Below are positions 9,657 to 17,688 of a DNA stretch of 64,000 bases, piece by piece. Where the stretch lies: NCBI RefSeq assembly GCF_003258365.1, contig NZ_QHKM01000009.1, positions 62,001 through 126,000 of the forward strand, read 5' to 3'. The DNA is from Hymenobacter edaphi. Lineage in GTDB: Bacteria > Bacteroidota > Bacteroidia > Cytophagales > Hymenobacteraceae. Positions within the stretch are counted from its first letter, which is position 1. Each line of letters begins with the position of its first letter. The position numbers and the translations under genes were made by a program. The notes beneath the pieces are model-generated. The model searched no databases. It saw only the letters and a list, made by a program, of their open reading frames with translations, and had not been told where the DNA came from.

Positions 9657-12600
9657 TTACTGCTTGACAATCTTCTGGCTAACCTTTTCGCCGTCGCTGC
9701 TAACCGTCACGATGTACGTACCGGCTTTCAGTCGAGTCACGTCAAAGGCGCCGTCCAGGCCCAGCTTGCCGTTCAGCACCACGCGGCCCATCAGGTCGGT
9801 TACCTGCACCGTAGCGGCCGAGCTGGCCCCGCTCACGCGGACGTTCAGCTTGTCGGTCACCGGGTTCGGGTACATCGACACTTCCAGCTTGCCACCGTTG
9901 CGGATCGATACGGCCGGCAGGATGTGCGGCGTGCCATCGGTGTCCAGCTGGCGCAGGCGGTAGTACGATACGCCGGTCAGCGGCTGCGCGTCCTCGTGGT
10001 TGTACTCGCTCTGGGTGGTGGTGTTGCCACGGCCATTCACGAAACCAATGGTCTGGAAGTCGCGGCCGTTCTGGCTGCGCTGCACTTCAAAGCCGCGGTT
10101 GTTCTTCTCCTGAGCCGTTACCCAGTTCAGGTAAGCACGACCGTTGCGCAGCTTGGCCGTGAACGATACCAGTTCCACCGGCAGCGGAGTCTGGGGCTGG
10201 TTGTTCGGCACCTTGTAGTTCTCGGCGTTCAGCAGGCCGTCGTCATTGAACTCGAAGGCAAAGAAGTAGTAGTTCTCGTTCGCGTCCAGGTTGCCCACCG
10301 TGAAGGTGTTGGCCGAGCCGCTGAACACCACGTACGTGCCCGTGCTGATTTCAATGGGGGTACCGGTACCGTACTGGTAAGCGCCACCGACCGTCGAGCC
10401 CGGGTTGAAGTTCTGCTTGTCCAGCGGGAAGAGGTTGGTGGGCAGCAGCGTGTAAGTGCGCGAAGCAATTACCAGGCGGTTCTGACCGTAGCTCATGCCC
10501 GTGGGCGGATTGGTCGGCAGGAAGTTGATGGTAGCCGTCGTGCTCCCGGTCGGGCGGGTGATGGTAGCCGTCGACTGGGCGGAAGGCTCTTCAGCAATGG
10601 CGAAGCCCGTGGCGCGGCCGTTGCCGCTCAGCAGCATCAGCGGCAGGCCGTTGTTCAGCGCCTGGTTGGTGAAGGTCAGTTCCTGCGTCGAAGCACCTAC
10701 CCGGGTCGGGGCGTAACGCACCCGCAGGTTCACGATGCGGTTGCCGTCCGCGTTGTTGAGCAGCGTGTCAGCAAACAGGTAGCCGTCGTTCGAAGACTGC
10801 GCGTTGGGGTTGCCACCGTTGACGATGTCAAACTCGTACTGCGGGGTGCCGGCGGGGTTACGGCCCGGGTCTTCCGTATCGTTCGGGAAGTACAGGTTCA
10901 GCGGGCCGGTCAGCAGGAAGGTCTCCAGACGTACCGTCTTCGAAGCCGACTTGGTGTTTTTCACCGTGGCATCCCCAAACGAGCCCAGGGGCTGCAGCAG
11001 ACGAATCGTCGGTTCGCTGATACCCGTCACCGATACGTCGCGGTCGGGCGCCGGAGCGCTGGTAGCGCGGATCAGAGCGTTGACCGTCAGGGCGTTGTTG
11101 CCCGGCACGAAGCGTACGTACAGGGGTTGCTGCGGCACGTTGTTCTGGCCGTCACGGGTCAGCGTTACCGAGCTGAAGAAGTTCACGTTGTCGGTCGATA
11201 CCTGGAAGTAGCCGCCGTTGGTGCCGTTGGGAGCCACCACGATGTCCTGCAGCAGGTTGGTGCCCGAAATCAGGAACGACTGCGAAACCGAGAACGTCGC
11301 CGGACGGGTCGCGAAGGTAAAGGAGTTGTTGGCCGGGTTCGTGATGGAAATATCCGATACGTTGCCGTTCGACGTGGCCGTCACAATCACCGTCACCGGG
11401 GTTGCGCCCGGGCTCGTGACCTGAATATTCTGGTTGAAGGAGCCGTTGGCAATCGGCGAAACCAGGCGAACTTCCACCGTGGTCGGCGGCACCGTGCCAC
11501 CCACCGAAGTAATTACCAATGCCCCGCTGGTGAAGGCACCGCCCGTCGAGGCGTTGCGCAGCTGAATGTTGGCGCTCGAAGGAGTAAGCGTGATGGGGTT
11601 CGTACCCAGGTTGGTGCCGCTCACCGTCAGCAGGCGCGTATCGGCCGAACCGCTCTGCGTAACCGTGCCGAAGGCGAGGGTAGTCGGAGTCACGTTCACC
11701 GTGGCACCGCCCGGGCCCGCCAGGCCTTCGCCCGTCACGTTTACCTGGGTCGAGGCGTTGTTGGCCGTCACTTGCACCGTTTCATTCTTGATGCCGGCCG
11801 AAGCAGGCGTGAAACGCACGTCTACCGTCACGTTCGACACCGAGCCGCCAACGGGTACGATGGTAGCCGACTGGCCGAACGCGTTCGAGCCAATCCGCAC
11901 CTGGTAGTTGTTGGTTGCCGTGATGGTCACGTTGCTGTTGAGGCCGCTGCCATTCACCACGAACGACTGCGACGCCGTGGCCGAGCCAACCGTGGCCGAG
12001 CCAAAGCTCAGCGGATCCGGCGAGTACGTAACAGTCAGCGTGCCCGGTACTGCCGTGCCCTGGCCCGATACCTGCACCGTAGCCTGCGCGGCGCCGGTGC
12101 TGTTCAGCGTGATGTTGCCGATGTAGTTCTGTACCTGCGTGGGGTTGAACACCACATTCAGCGTGCCGCCGGCGGCCGGCAGAGTCGTCGTCGAGGCGTA
12201 AACGCTGCCGTTGTAGCTAACCAGGAAGCCCGCGGGGGCCACCACGGCAATCGTGCTGGAAAGCGAGTTGCCCGTTACCGTCACCGATTGCGGGGCCGAG
12301 GTGGTGTTGATGATCTGCGGCTGGAAACCCAGGGCCGTCGGGGCCACCACGATTTCCGGCGTACCAGCCACCCCGTTGCCCGTCAGGGAAATAGTCGGCG
12401 ACGAGGCTACCACGTCCCCATTGGTGTCCAGCGTAAAGGCAAAGACGGTCCGGTTGATCGTACCCGTCGCAATAGGCGCGAAACGCAGGTAGACGGTGGT
12501 GGGGGCCAGGGTGCCGCCGGTCGGCGAAAGCACAATAGCGTTGGTGCTGAAGCCGCTGGTGGCACTCAGGCTGCCTTCGAAGCGCGAAGGAATGTTGATA

Positions 12601-12824
12601 GTAACGTCATCAACCAGGCCGCTGCCCGAAACGGTGAACGAGCGGGGAGCCGATTTTTGGCCGACAACGACGTTGCCGAAGTTCTGCGGGCTTCCGGCTA
12701 CGTCCGGGGTCAGGCTTACAGACTGGGCATAGCCCGTGAGCGACAAGCTCAAGAGAGTGAAGAGTATCGCGCAGAGACGCTGCCAAGCAGGCCGTCGTGT
12801 GGCGATTAGGTAAGCGTTTTTCAT
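9657..12824 (-). CDS. T9SS-secreted choice-of-anchor D / HYDIN-like repeat protein
   Basis: A 1055-residue protein with a signal peptide (about 1-34, ending LSLTGYAQ). It carries five to six tandem beta-sandwich domains of about 100 residues marked by LxFGxVxxGxxxxxxxxxVxGxxL, the pattern of choice-of-anchor D or ASPM-SPD-2-Hydin modules. A penultimate module has LPVELVSFTAKLRNGRAYL and YYRLRQLDTDGT, and the protein ends in a type A sorting domain (YPNPVTDKLNVRV ... SQKIVKQ). Export by T9SS is established for this tail type; the role is probably structural or adhesive but is not readable. The ATG at 12824 is the only start that gives a proper signal peptide. Confidence 0.93.
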   Translation of the reverse strand: MKNAYLIATRRPAWQRLCAILFTLLSLSLTGYAQSVSLTPDVAGSPQNFGNVVVGQKSAPRSFTVSGSGLVDDVTINIPSRFEGSLSATSGFSTNAIVLSPTGGTLAPTTVYLRFAPIATGTINRTVFAFTLDTNGDVVASSPTISLTGNGVAGTPEIVVAPTALGFQPQIINTTSAPQSVTVTGNSLSSTIAVVAPAGFLVSYNGSVYASTTTLPAAGGTLNVVFNPTQVQNYIGNITLNSTGAAQATVQVSGQGTAVPGTLTVTYSPDPLSFGSATVGSATASQSFVVNGSGLNSNVTITATNNYQVRIGSNAFGQSATIVPVGGSVSNVTVDVRFTPASAGIKNETVQVTANNASTQVNVTGEGLAGPGGATVNVTPTTLAFGTVTQSGSADTRLLTVSGTNLGTNPITLTPSSANIQLRNASTGGAFTSGALVITSVGGTVPPTTVEVRLVSPIANGSFNQNIQVTSPGATPVTVIVTATSNGNVSDISITNPANNSFTFATRPATFSVSQSFLISGTNLLQDIVVAPNGTNGGYFQVSTDNVNFFSSVTLTRDGQNNVPQQPLYVRFVPGNNALTVNALIRATSAPAPDRDVSVTGISEPTIRLLQPLGSFGDATVKNTKSASKTVRLETFLLTGPLNLYFPNDTEDPGRNPAGTPQYEFDIVNGGNPNAQSSNDGYLFADTLLNNADGNRIVNLRVRYAPTRVGASTQELTFTNQALNNGLPLMLLSGNGRATGFAIAEEPSAQSTATITRPTGSTTATINFLPTNPPTGMSYGQNRLVIASRTYTLLPTNLFPLDKQNFNPGSTVGGAYQYGTGTPIEISTGTYVVFSGSANTFTVGNLDANENYYFFAFEFNDDGLLNAENYKVPNNQPQTPLPVELVSFTAKLRNGRAYLNWVTAQEKNNRGFEVQRSQNGRDFQTIGFVNGRGNTTTQSEYNHEDAQPLTGVSYYRLRQLDTDGTPHILPAVSIRNGGKLEVSMYPNPVTDKLNVRVSGASSAATVQVTDLMGRVVLNGKLGLDGAFDVTRLKAGTYIVTVSSDGEKVSQKIVKQ

Positions 12825-13274
12825 ATGAAAAGCGAGGAATGGTTACGAAGTGAGCGAGGGAAGTCCCTCAGGGGCACATTACGCAGAACGTAATGGTTTG
12901 GATGATTGATTTCTGCTTTTATTATTGTAAGTTTCTTAGTCTACATCGGCCGTTGGGCTGCTTGTGAAGCGTGCGCCCGTTAACACATTTCATGCCACAC
13001 AAAGGTGCGAAGGGAATTCCCATAAAAAAATTTGTTTTTCTTATTCCCAGCCTCTTGCAGTTTTTCATCACATAAATAGTGAGGATAAAACAAATATAAA
13101 AATTCAACTATTCTTATACTTATATGGTGTACAGCAGCTTTATTTTCAACAAGAGCGTTAAAACATTGACAACCGATACACGAATCGTAGCATCAAGCTA
13201 ACAAAATGACATTCGGCGTTCCGGGCTTTGGTCGGAATCCGGCAGCTATACGCACGACTGCTCAAGTGGTTGAC
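12825..13274. other. AT-rich intergenic region, no supported gene
   Basis: About 450 bp of AT-rich DNA upstream of the minus-strand HYDIN-like gene. It must hold that gene's promoter, but no convincing TAnnTTTG/TTTG pair was found. A palindrome CATTACG-5nt-CGTAATG lies at 12877-12895 and could be a regulator site. Short open frames on both strands here have no recognisable features. Confidence 0.5.
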
Positions 13275-13308
13275 AAAAAAAGGGCACTTCCTTATCGGAA
13301 GTGCCCTT
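13275..13308 (-). terminator. Intrinsic terminator at the end of the curlin-lipoprotein gene cluster
   Basis: AAGGGCACTTCC pairs with GGAAGTGCCCTT around a short loop, and on the minus strand a T-run follows. It is 27 nt downstream of the PD40 lipoprotein gene and would end the transcript that may begin at csgA. Confidence 0.88.
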
Positions 13309-13335
13309 GGCAGTTCATCGTTGTGTTAAGCTGCC

Positions 13336-14841
13336 TTACCGCCAGTCCGGGCTGGCCGCATTCTGCAGCAGGCGCACCCGGTTGTTGCCGTCGGCTGCGT
13401 CCATCACCCATACTTCCGGCGGCGCGATGTTGTCGTTGGCCACGTTCACGAAGATAATCTTGGCTCCGTCGGGAGAAAAGCGGGGATTGATATCATTGGT
13501 CCCGGCTGGTTTGCGGGTCGACAGGTCGAGCAGCCCCGTGCCGTCGGGGTGCTGCACCAGGATATGCGCGTTCAGTTGGCGCCCCGTAGGGTCGTCGATG
13601 CCGGCCAGGTCGCGGGTGTAGAGAATCTGCCGCCCGTCCACGCTGAAACTGGGCGAGTCCAGGCGCCCGGGCAGGTTACTCACCACCTGCGTCAGGCCGC
13701 TGCCGTCGGGGTTGAGCTGGTATATCTCGGCGTCGTAGGCGTTGGCCCCGATGGTCTGCACCACAATCTTGTTGGCCAAGACCGACCAGTCCAGCTCGCG
13801 GAAGTGGCGGCCGGCGGGAGCGGTAGCCAGCAGCGCTAGCCCGGTACCGTCGCGGTTGATGCGGTAGAGCTTGTCGTAGCGGGCATACACGAGCTGCGCG
13901 CCGTCGGGCGACCAGTGATAGGCCAGGCCATTGTTGTAGTACCCTTCCACCGGAATGGTGGTGATGCACCGCGCGTCGGAGCCGTCGCGGTTCATGGTGT
14001 ACAGCTGGTACTGCCCGGTGGCGTTGCTGGTGTAGGCAATCCGGTCGCGCGTAGGGCTAAGCTGCGGCGCGGTTTCGATGAAGGCGCTGGTTGTCAGGCG
14101 CAGCAGCATGCCGTTAGCCACGGCATCGGTGGCATAGATATCGGTGTTGCCTCCCGTGGTGCGCGCAAACAGGTAGCGGAGCTCCGGGAAGGTGGTGGTC
14201 TGGAAGGCCCATACGTCACCGCGGGCGGTTTCGCCGGCATGGTCGCGCACGGTCACCTGCCAGAAGTAGCTGGTGTTGTATTTCAGCCCGCTCACGGTTA
14301 CGGCGGTGTCGCGGCTGTTGCTGAGCAATTGCTGCCGTACCGTCGAGCTGCCTTCGTAGAGCACCACGTCGTAGCGCAGGGAGTCGCCTTTGTCGGGGTC
14401 GGTACCGCGCCAGCGCAGCGTCAGGCTGGGGGCCCGGTTGCTGGCACCGTTGGCCGGCTCGGGCTGGCTGGGGGCGTGGGGGCGTTGGTTGCCGGTGGAT
14501 TTCTCCAGGCGGATTTCCACGCTGGTGGCCGGTCCTTCGGCCACGTTCACGTTGAGCGTTTCGCTCTTGTAGTCGGTTTTGCGCAACGACAGCGTGTACT
14601 GGGCCACGGTCAGGTTGGGCAAGGCAAAGCGGCCCTCGTTGTCGGTGGTGAAGGAAGACGTGGCCGGGTTGGTCGTGATGACCACGTTGGGCAGCGGCGC
14701 GTTGGTGCGGCTGTCGCGCACGATGCCGCTCAGGCTGCCGTAGCGGGCGGGCTCAACGGTATTTTCCTCGCAGGCGCTCAGCAGCAGGCCCAGTGCCCAC
14801 AGCAAAGCCCACACGCAGGACGAAGCTAGTTGTCGATTCAT
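13336..14841 (-). CDS. Lipoprotein with carboxypeptidase-regulatory-like, Fn3 and PD40 propeller domains
   Basis: 501 residues from the ATG at 14841, which places a lipobox at LLLSAC (Cys24). A longer frame upstream has no signal peptide. Domains in order: a carboxypeptidase-regulatory-like beta sandwich (about 33-110, GSLSGIVRDSRTNAPLPNVV ... GRFALPNL), an Fn3-like domain (about 125-215, LRWRGTDPDKGDSLRYDVVL), then a TolB/PD40-type beta propeller (about 225-500) with repeats such as LSPTRDRIAYTSN, WSPDGAQLVYARY and FSPDGAKIIFVNV. It is probably anchored to the outer membrane or periplasmic face. It lies 83 nt after the csgH-like gene on the same strand and shares the final terminator, so co-transcription with the curlins is likely. 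A role in curli biogenesis is inference from position only. Confidence 0.88.
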   Translation of the reverse strand: MNRQLASSCVWALLWALGLLLSACEENTVEPARYGSLSGIVRDSRTNAPLPNVVITTNPATSSFTTDNEGRFALPNLTVAQYTLSLRKTDYKSETLNVNVAEGPATSVEIRLEKSTGNQRPHAPSQPEPANGASNRAPSLTLRWRGTDPDKGDSLRYDVVLYEGSSTVRQQLLSNSRDTAVTVSGLKYNTSYFWQVTVRDHAGETARGDVWAFQTTTFPELRYLFARTTGGNTDIYATDAVANGMLLRLTTSAFIETAPQLSPTRDRIAYTSNATGQYQLYTMNRDGSDARCITTIPVEGYYNNGLAYHWSPDGAQLVYARYDKLYRINRDGTGLALLATAPAGRHFRELDWSVLANKIVVQTIGANAYDAEIYQLNPDGSGLTQVVSNLPGRLDSPSFSVDGRQILYTRDLAGIDDPTGRQLNAHILVQHPDGTGLLDLSTRKPAGTNDINPRFSPDGAKIIFVNVANDNIAPPEVWVMDAADGNNRVRLLQNAASPDWR

Positions 14842-14924
14842 GGTGGTGGAAAACATGAAGTAAAGGGCTTGATCAGGGCCCGAAACAGCCGTGGCGAGCT
14901 GCCGGGCTCCGCGAAACGCCGACG

Positions 14925-15305
14925 CTAGGGCGCGGCCGGCAGCAGCAGGGAGTCGGCGGCCAGAACGGCGCCTTGCTCGTCGAGCACCCGCAGCCGCAGG
15001 CGGCAGGCATCGGTGGCGCCCAGGTTCAGCGTGGTGCGCGACAGCGTGACCTCCTGGCCCGGGGCGGCCACGAAGTTGCCCGCCTGGGCATTGCGCGACG
15101 AGCCGCTGCGCCCCTGTTTTTCGGCGCGCAGCTCGTAGGTCCACCGGGCGGCGGGCGGCACCCCGGTGTTGAGGCAATGGCCGGTGATGGTCACGTTGTC
15201 GCCGCGGCGCTGCACCTCCAGGCGCGCCTGGCAGCGGGGAGCGTCCGCGGCAGTGGTCAGGCAGGCCACTACCGCGGCGGCCGTCAGGATGGAAGCATGT
15301 AGCAT
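14925..15305 (-). CDS. csgH: CsgH-like curli chaperone
   Basis: 126 residues with an N-terminal signal peptide (MLHASILTAAAVVACLTT). The mature part is a small beta sandwich with the CsgH-type pattern RLEVQRRGDNVTITGHCLN, SGSSRNAQAGNFVAAPG and TLSRTTLNL, ending in a final strand. CsgH/CsgC proteins keep curlin subunits from forming amyloid in the periplasm before export. The start was set at 15305 because the longer frame upstream overlaps the csgB-like gene and lacks a signal peptide. Its place directly after two curlin genes supports the call. Two cysteines (near positions 47 and 103, in GHCLN and DACRL) may form a disulfide. Confidence 0.75.
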   Translation of the reverse strand: MLHASILTAAAVVACLTTAADAPRCQARLEVQRRGDNVTITGHCLNTGVPPAARWTYELRAEKQGRSGSSRNAQAGNFVAAPGQEVTLSRTTLNLGATDACRLRLRVLDEQGAVLAADSLLLPAAP

Positions 15306-15393
15306 TCGTGTGTTAATTAAGGAGTGAATGAAAAAAAGCAGTCCGCCGCCGGTCCCGGACACGCACGGCGCCGGGGCCGGCGGCGGGCCGCCT

Positions 15394-15981
15394 TCAGGGC
15401 GACACTCGCCCCTGCTCAATGGTGAGGCGGATGCCGTTGCCGACCATGCGCACCTCGTAGCCCGGGCCCGGCGCGGCACCGCTTTCGCGCTGCACCAGCT
15501 CGTTGGCGTTGCCGCGCTGCTCAACCAGGTAGCGGCGGTTGTCCAGGCTCAGGTCCTGCTGCAGCAGGTTCTGGTTGCCGCGCTGCCGGATTTCGGCCTC
15601 AATGCCGGTGCCGGTGAGCTGGCTTTCGATGCGGTTGCCGGCTCCCCGCTGCTCCACCACCGTGCGGTTGGCCGCGCCAATCTGGCCGATGTCGGCCAGG
15701 TTGGCCGCGCCCGCCTGCACGATTTGCACCAGATTGCCCAGCGCGGCGCCGGCGTAGCGCTGCTCCACCGCGGCTTCGTTTTGGGAGCCCTGCTGCAGCA
15801 GCTGCGTGGTGTTGGGGCCGGTAGCGGCGGCCGAAGCCACCGGCAACCGTTCGGTACCCAAGCGTTCAGCCAGCTGCTGCTCGTTGGAAATACCTTCCCG
15901 GTCGGCATTCTGCTGGGCCACCACCGGTAGCGCCACGATGCTCAGCGCGCTGCTGAACACCGCCAAGGAGAGTGGTTTCAT
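15394..15981 (-). CDS. csgB: CsgB-like minor curlin
   Basis: 195 residues: a signal peptide ending ALPVVAQ, then a Gln/Asn-rich region with imperfect curlin-type repeats (LLQQGSQNEAAVEQRYAG, VQAGAANLADIGQIGAANR, VVEQRGAGNRIE, IRQRGNQNLLQQDL, YLVEQRGNANELVQRE). The spacing of Gln and Asn matches the strand-turn-strand units of CsgA/CsgB. The repeats are fewer and more divergent than in the next gene upstream, as is typical for the nucleator. A TTG two codons earlier is possible, but the ATG at 15981 gives a normal signal peptide. It is 154 nt downstream of the csgA-like gene, and a strong hairpin lies between them. Confidence 0.8.
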   Translation of the reverse strand: MKPLSLAVFSSALSIVALPVVAQQNADREGISNEQQLAERLGTERLPVASAAATGPNTTQLLQQGSQNEAAVEQRYAGAALGNLVQIVQAGAANLADIGQIGAANRTVVEQRGAGNRIESQLTGTGIEAEIRQRGNQNLLQQDLSLDNRRYLVEQRGNANELVQRESGAAPGPGYEVRMVGNGIRLTIEQGRVSP

Positions 15982-16065
15982 ACACAAACTGGATAAGTAA
16001 GAAAATCTGGAGCGGCGCCCTCAGCGCCCGCGCTCCGCAGCCCTACCGAAGAGCCGGCAACCCTG

Positions 16066-16108
16066 AAACCCTGCCCCGGCGGCGGCAAGCCGGTCCGGGG
16101 CAGGGTTT
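16066..16108 (-). promoter_or_regulatory. Intercistronic hairpin between the two curlin genes
   Basis: AAACCCTGCCCCGG and CCGGGGCAGGGTTT form a perfect 14-bp stem with a 15-nt loop, and no T-run follows on the minus strand. It could stabilise the upstream csgA-like mRNA or act as a partial attenuator that sets the csgA:csgB ratio. The function is inferred. Confidence 0.6.
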
Positions 16109-16135
16109 ACGGCAGCGCGACGCTGCGGCGGGGGG

Positions 16136-17335
16136 TTAGGGATGATCCTGGCGCACGGTGGCGGTGTTGCCGTTGCCGTACTGCTCAATCACGCTGTTCT
16201 GGCCGCTGGCACCCTGCCATACTCTGGCGCTGTTGTCATTGCCCACCTGCGTCTGCATGGCGCGGTGGTCGTTGCCGTCCTGGTCCACATAAGCCGTGTT
16301 CCGGTCGCCGTTGGTGTACTGGGTAGCGCGGTTGTCGCTGCCTTCCTGGTCGATCTGCTGGCGGTTGTCGTCGTTGATGATGGTCTGCGAGGCGCGGTTG
16401 CGGTTGCCGGTCTGCTCCACCAGGGCCACGTTGTCGTCCGAGCCGCCGATGCCGATGGTCTGGGTCGAGCGGTTGTCGCTGCCGGCCTGCAGGGCGCGGG
16501 ATACGTTCCGGTCACCAATCTGGTCCTGCTCGGCGCGGTTGCGGTTGCCGACCTGCTGGATGCGGGCCAGGTTCAGGCTGTTGCCTTCCGACACCCGGCG
16601 CTGGCTTTGCCGGGCGTAGTTGTCGTTGCCGCCTTCCTGAATCACGATGGCCTCGTCGCCCACGGCGCTCAGCTGTTCCTGAATGGACGTGCTGCGGGCG
16701 CCGAGCTGCCGGGCCGATGCGCGGTTCAGCGAACCGGTCTGGTACTGCGAGGCGGTGTTGTCCCCGTCGAGGGGCGTGCCGTCGCCCTGCACGATGGTGG
16801 CCTGGTTCAGGTTGCCAAGCTGGGTTTGGGTGGCGCGGTTCCGGTCGCCCGTCTGCCGAGCCGAGGCTTCGTTGCCGCCGATCAGCCCCTGGGTCTGCGA
16901 GAGGCGGTTGTCGTCGCCGTTCTGCGTGCCGACGGCTTTGTTGGCCAGGCCGGTCTGGCTCTGCTCGGAGCGGTTGCCGTCGCCCGTCGACGTGATGCGG
17001 GCGTCGTGGTAGAGGCCGGTTTGGGTCTGGGTCGAGCGGTTGTCGTCGCCGGTCTGGGTGCTGCGGGCTTCGTTGTAGCGACCGGTCTGGGTTTGAGTGG
17101 CCCGGTTGTCGTCGCCGGTCTGGCGGCTCTGGCTCAGGTTGTAGCGCCCGTCCTGGGTCTGGGTGAGGCGGTTGTCGTCGCCGGCCTGGGTGCCGTGGGC
17201 CTCGTTCATCAGGCCGGACTGCGTCACGTTGGCGTCGTTGGTGCCACCCGATTGCAGCAGCGTGCTGGTATTATTCTGGGCATGGGCGTAGCCCGCAGCT
17301 AGCAGTGCAGCTAGCACGAAAGTAATGCGTTTCAT
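16136..17335 (-). CDS. csgA: CsgA-like major curlin with extended repeat array
   Basis: 399 residues: a signal peptide (MKRITFVLAALLAAGYAHA) followed almost entirely by curlin repeats of 11 (or 22) residues with the core N-x-A/S-x-Q-x-Q-x-G, for example TQTGDDNRATQTQTGRYNEA and QVGNRNRAEQDQIGDRNVS. About thirty half-repeats can be counted. Such units stack as strand-loop-strand rungs of an extracellular amyloid fibre. E. coli CsgA is about 150 residues with five 22-residue repeats, so this one is far longer. Asp and Arg are unusually frequent in the loops (GDDNR). The start at 17335 is set by the signal peptide; a longer frame upstream reads through the promoter. The best promoter candidate of the locus lies 57 nt upstream. 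Confidence 0.88.
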   Translation of the reverse strand: MKRITFVLAALLAAGYAHAQNNTSTLLQSGGTNDANVTQSGLMNEAHGTQAGDDNRLTQTQDGRYNLSQSRQTGDDNRATQTQTGRYNEARSTQTGDDNRSTQTQTGLYHDARITSTGDGNRSEQSQTGLANKAVGTQNGDDNRLSQTQGLIGGNEASARQTGDRNRATQTQLGNLNQATIVQGDGTPLDGDNTASQYQTGSLNRASARQLGARSTSIQEQLSAVGDEAIVIQEGGNDNYARQSQRRVSEGNSLNLARIQQVGNRNRAEQDQIGDRNVSRALQAGSDNRSTQTIGIGGSDDNVALVEQTGNRNRASQTIINDDNRQQIDQEGSDNRATQYTNGDRNTAYVDQDGNDHRAMQTQVGNDNSARVWQGASGQNSVIEQYGNGNTATVRQDHP

Positions 17336-17370
17336 CGGTCGCGTTGGGGTTAGAGGGGAAATCGATACGG

Positions 17371-17387
17371 GTTCCCTCCGGAGGAAC
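17371..17387. repeat. Inverted repeat in the csgA leader
   Basis: GTTCC / GGAAC around CTCCGGA forms an imperfect palindrome just downstream of the predicted transcription start and about 36 nt before the start codon. It may be a 5'-UTR hairpin or an operator. Confidence 0.4.
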
Positions 17388-17391
17388 AGTA

Positions 17392-17421
17392 CAAATATAT
17401 ATGAGAATAATATTAAATCAA
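17392..17421 (-). promoter_or_regulatory. Promoter of the csgA-csgB-csgH gene group
   Basis: On the minus strand a TTG (17421-17419) is followed after exactly 19 nt by TATATTTG (17399-17392). This fits the Bacteroidota primary sigma factor consensus TTTG-N19-21-TAnnTTTG. The region is very AT-rich compared with the flanking genes. The predicted start is near 17386, leaving a leader of about 50 nt. Confidence 0.7.
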
Positions 17422-17605
17422 GCGTCAGTAATAAAAAAAGTAAAATACTTTGAAGAAATAATCCTAGCAACAAACCAGCTTGGTTGTATTAATCTGGAAC
17501 GCTGCCACTTACTGCACTACGCGGCGCTTTCGGGCGCGTCCGTTCCGCTCTCAGACCCTTCTAATGATAGCATTTCGCGCAGCTGACTGGATTGCGCCGG
17601 CTGCG

Positions 17606-17650
17606 GCTGCGCCCGTAGCGCCACTGGGTTGGTGGCACTACGGGCGCAGC
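17606..17650 (-). promoter_or_regulatory. Large hairpin after csgG
   Basis: GCTGCGCCCGTAG pairs perfectly with CTACGGGCGCAGC, and an inner GCCAC/GTGGC adds five more pairs. No T-run follows, so it is not a standard intrinsic terminator. It lies between the csgG stop and the csgA promoter, where it may protect the csgEFG mRNA end. Confidence 0.5.
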
Positions 17651-17688
17651 GGTAAGCTTCTCGCAACCCCTCAGGGCTGGGGTGGGCA

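Noticed and set aside
9651-12809. A 1052-codon open frame on the plus strand opposite the HYDIN-like gene
   Set aside because: It is an antisense shadow of a high-GC gene: no signal peptide, no domain, Arg/Gly/Val-rich noise. The minus frame has signal peptide, repeat domains and T9SS tail.
12922-13161. Small frames on both strands in the AT-rich gap
   Set aside because: No plausible start context, no composition signal, mutually overlapping; likely promoter DNA.
13336-15177. A longer form of the PD40 lipoprotein starting at 15177
   Set aside because: The extra N-terminus overlaps the csgH-like gene antisense-free frame and would bury the lipobox more than 100 residues inside.
16850-17230. 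Regular repeats resembling a CRISPR array
   Set aside because: They are in-frame curlin coding repeats with no constant repeat/spacer pattern and no cas genes nearby.
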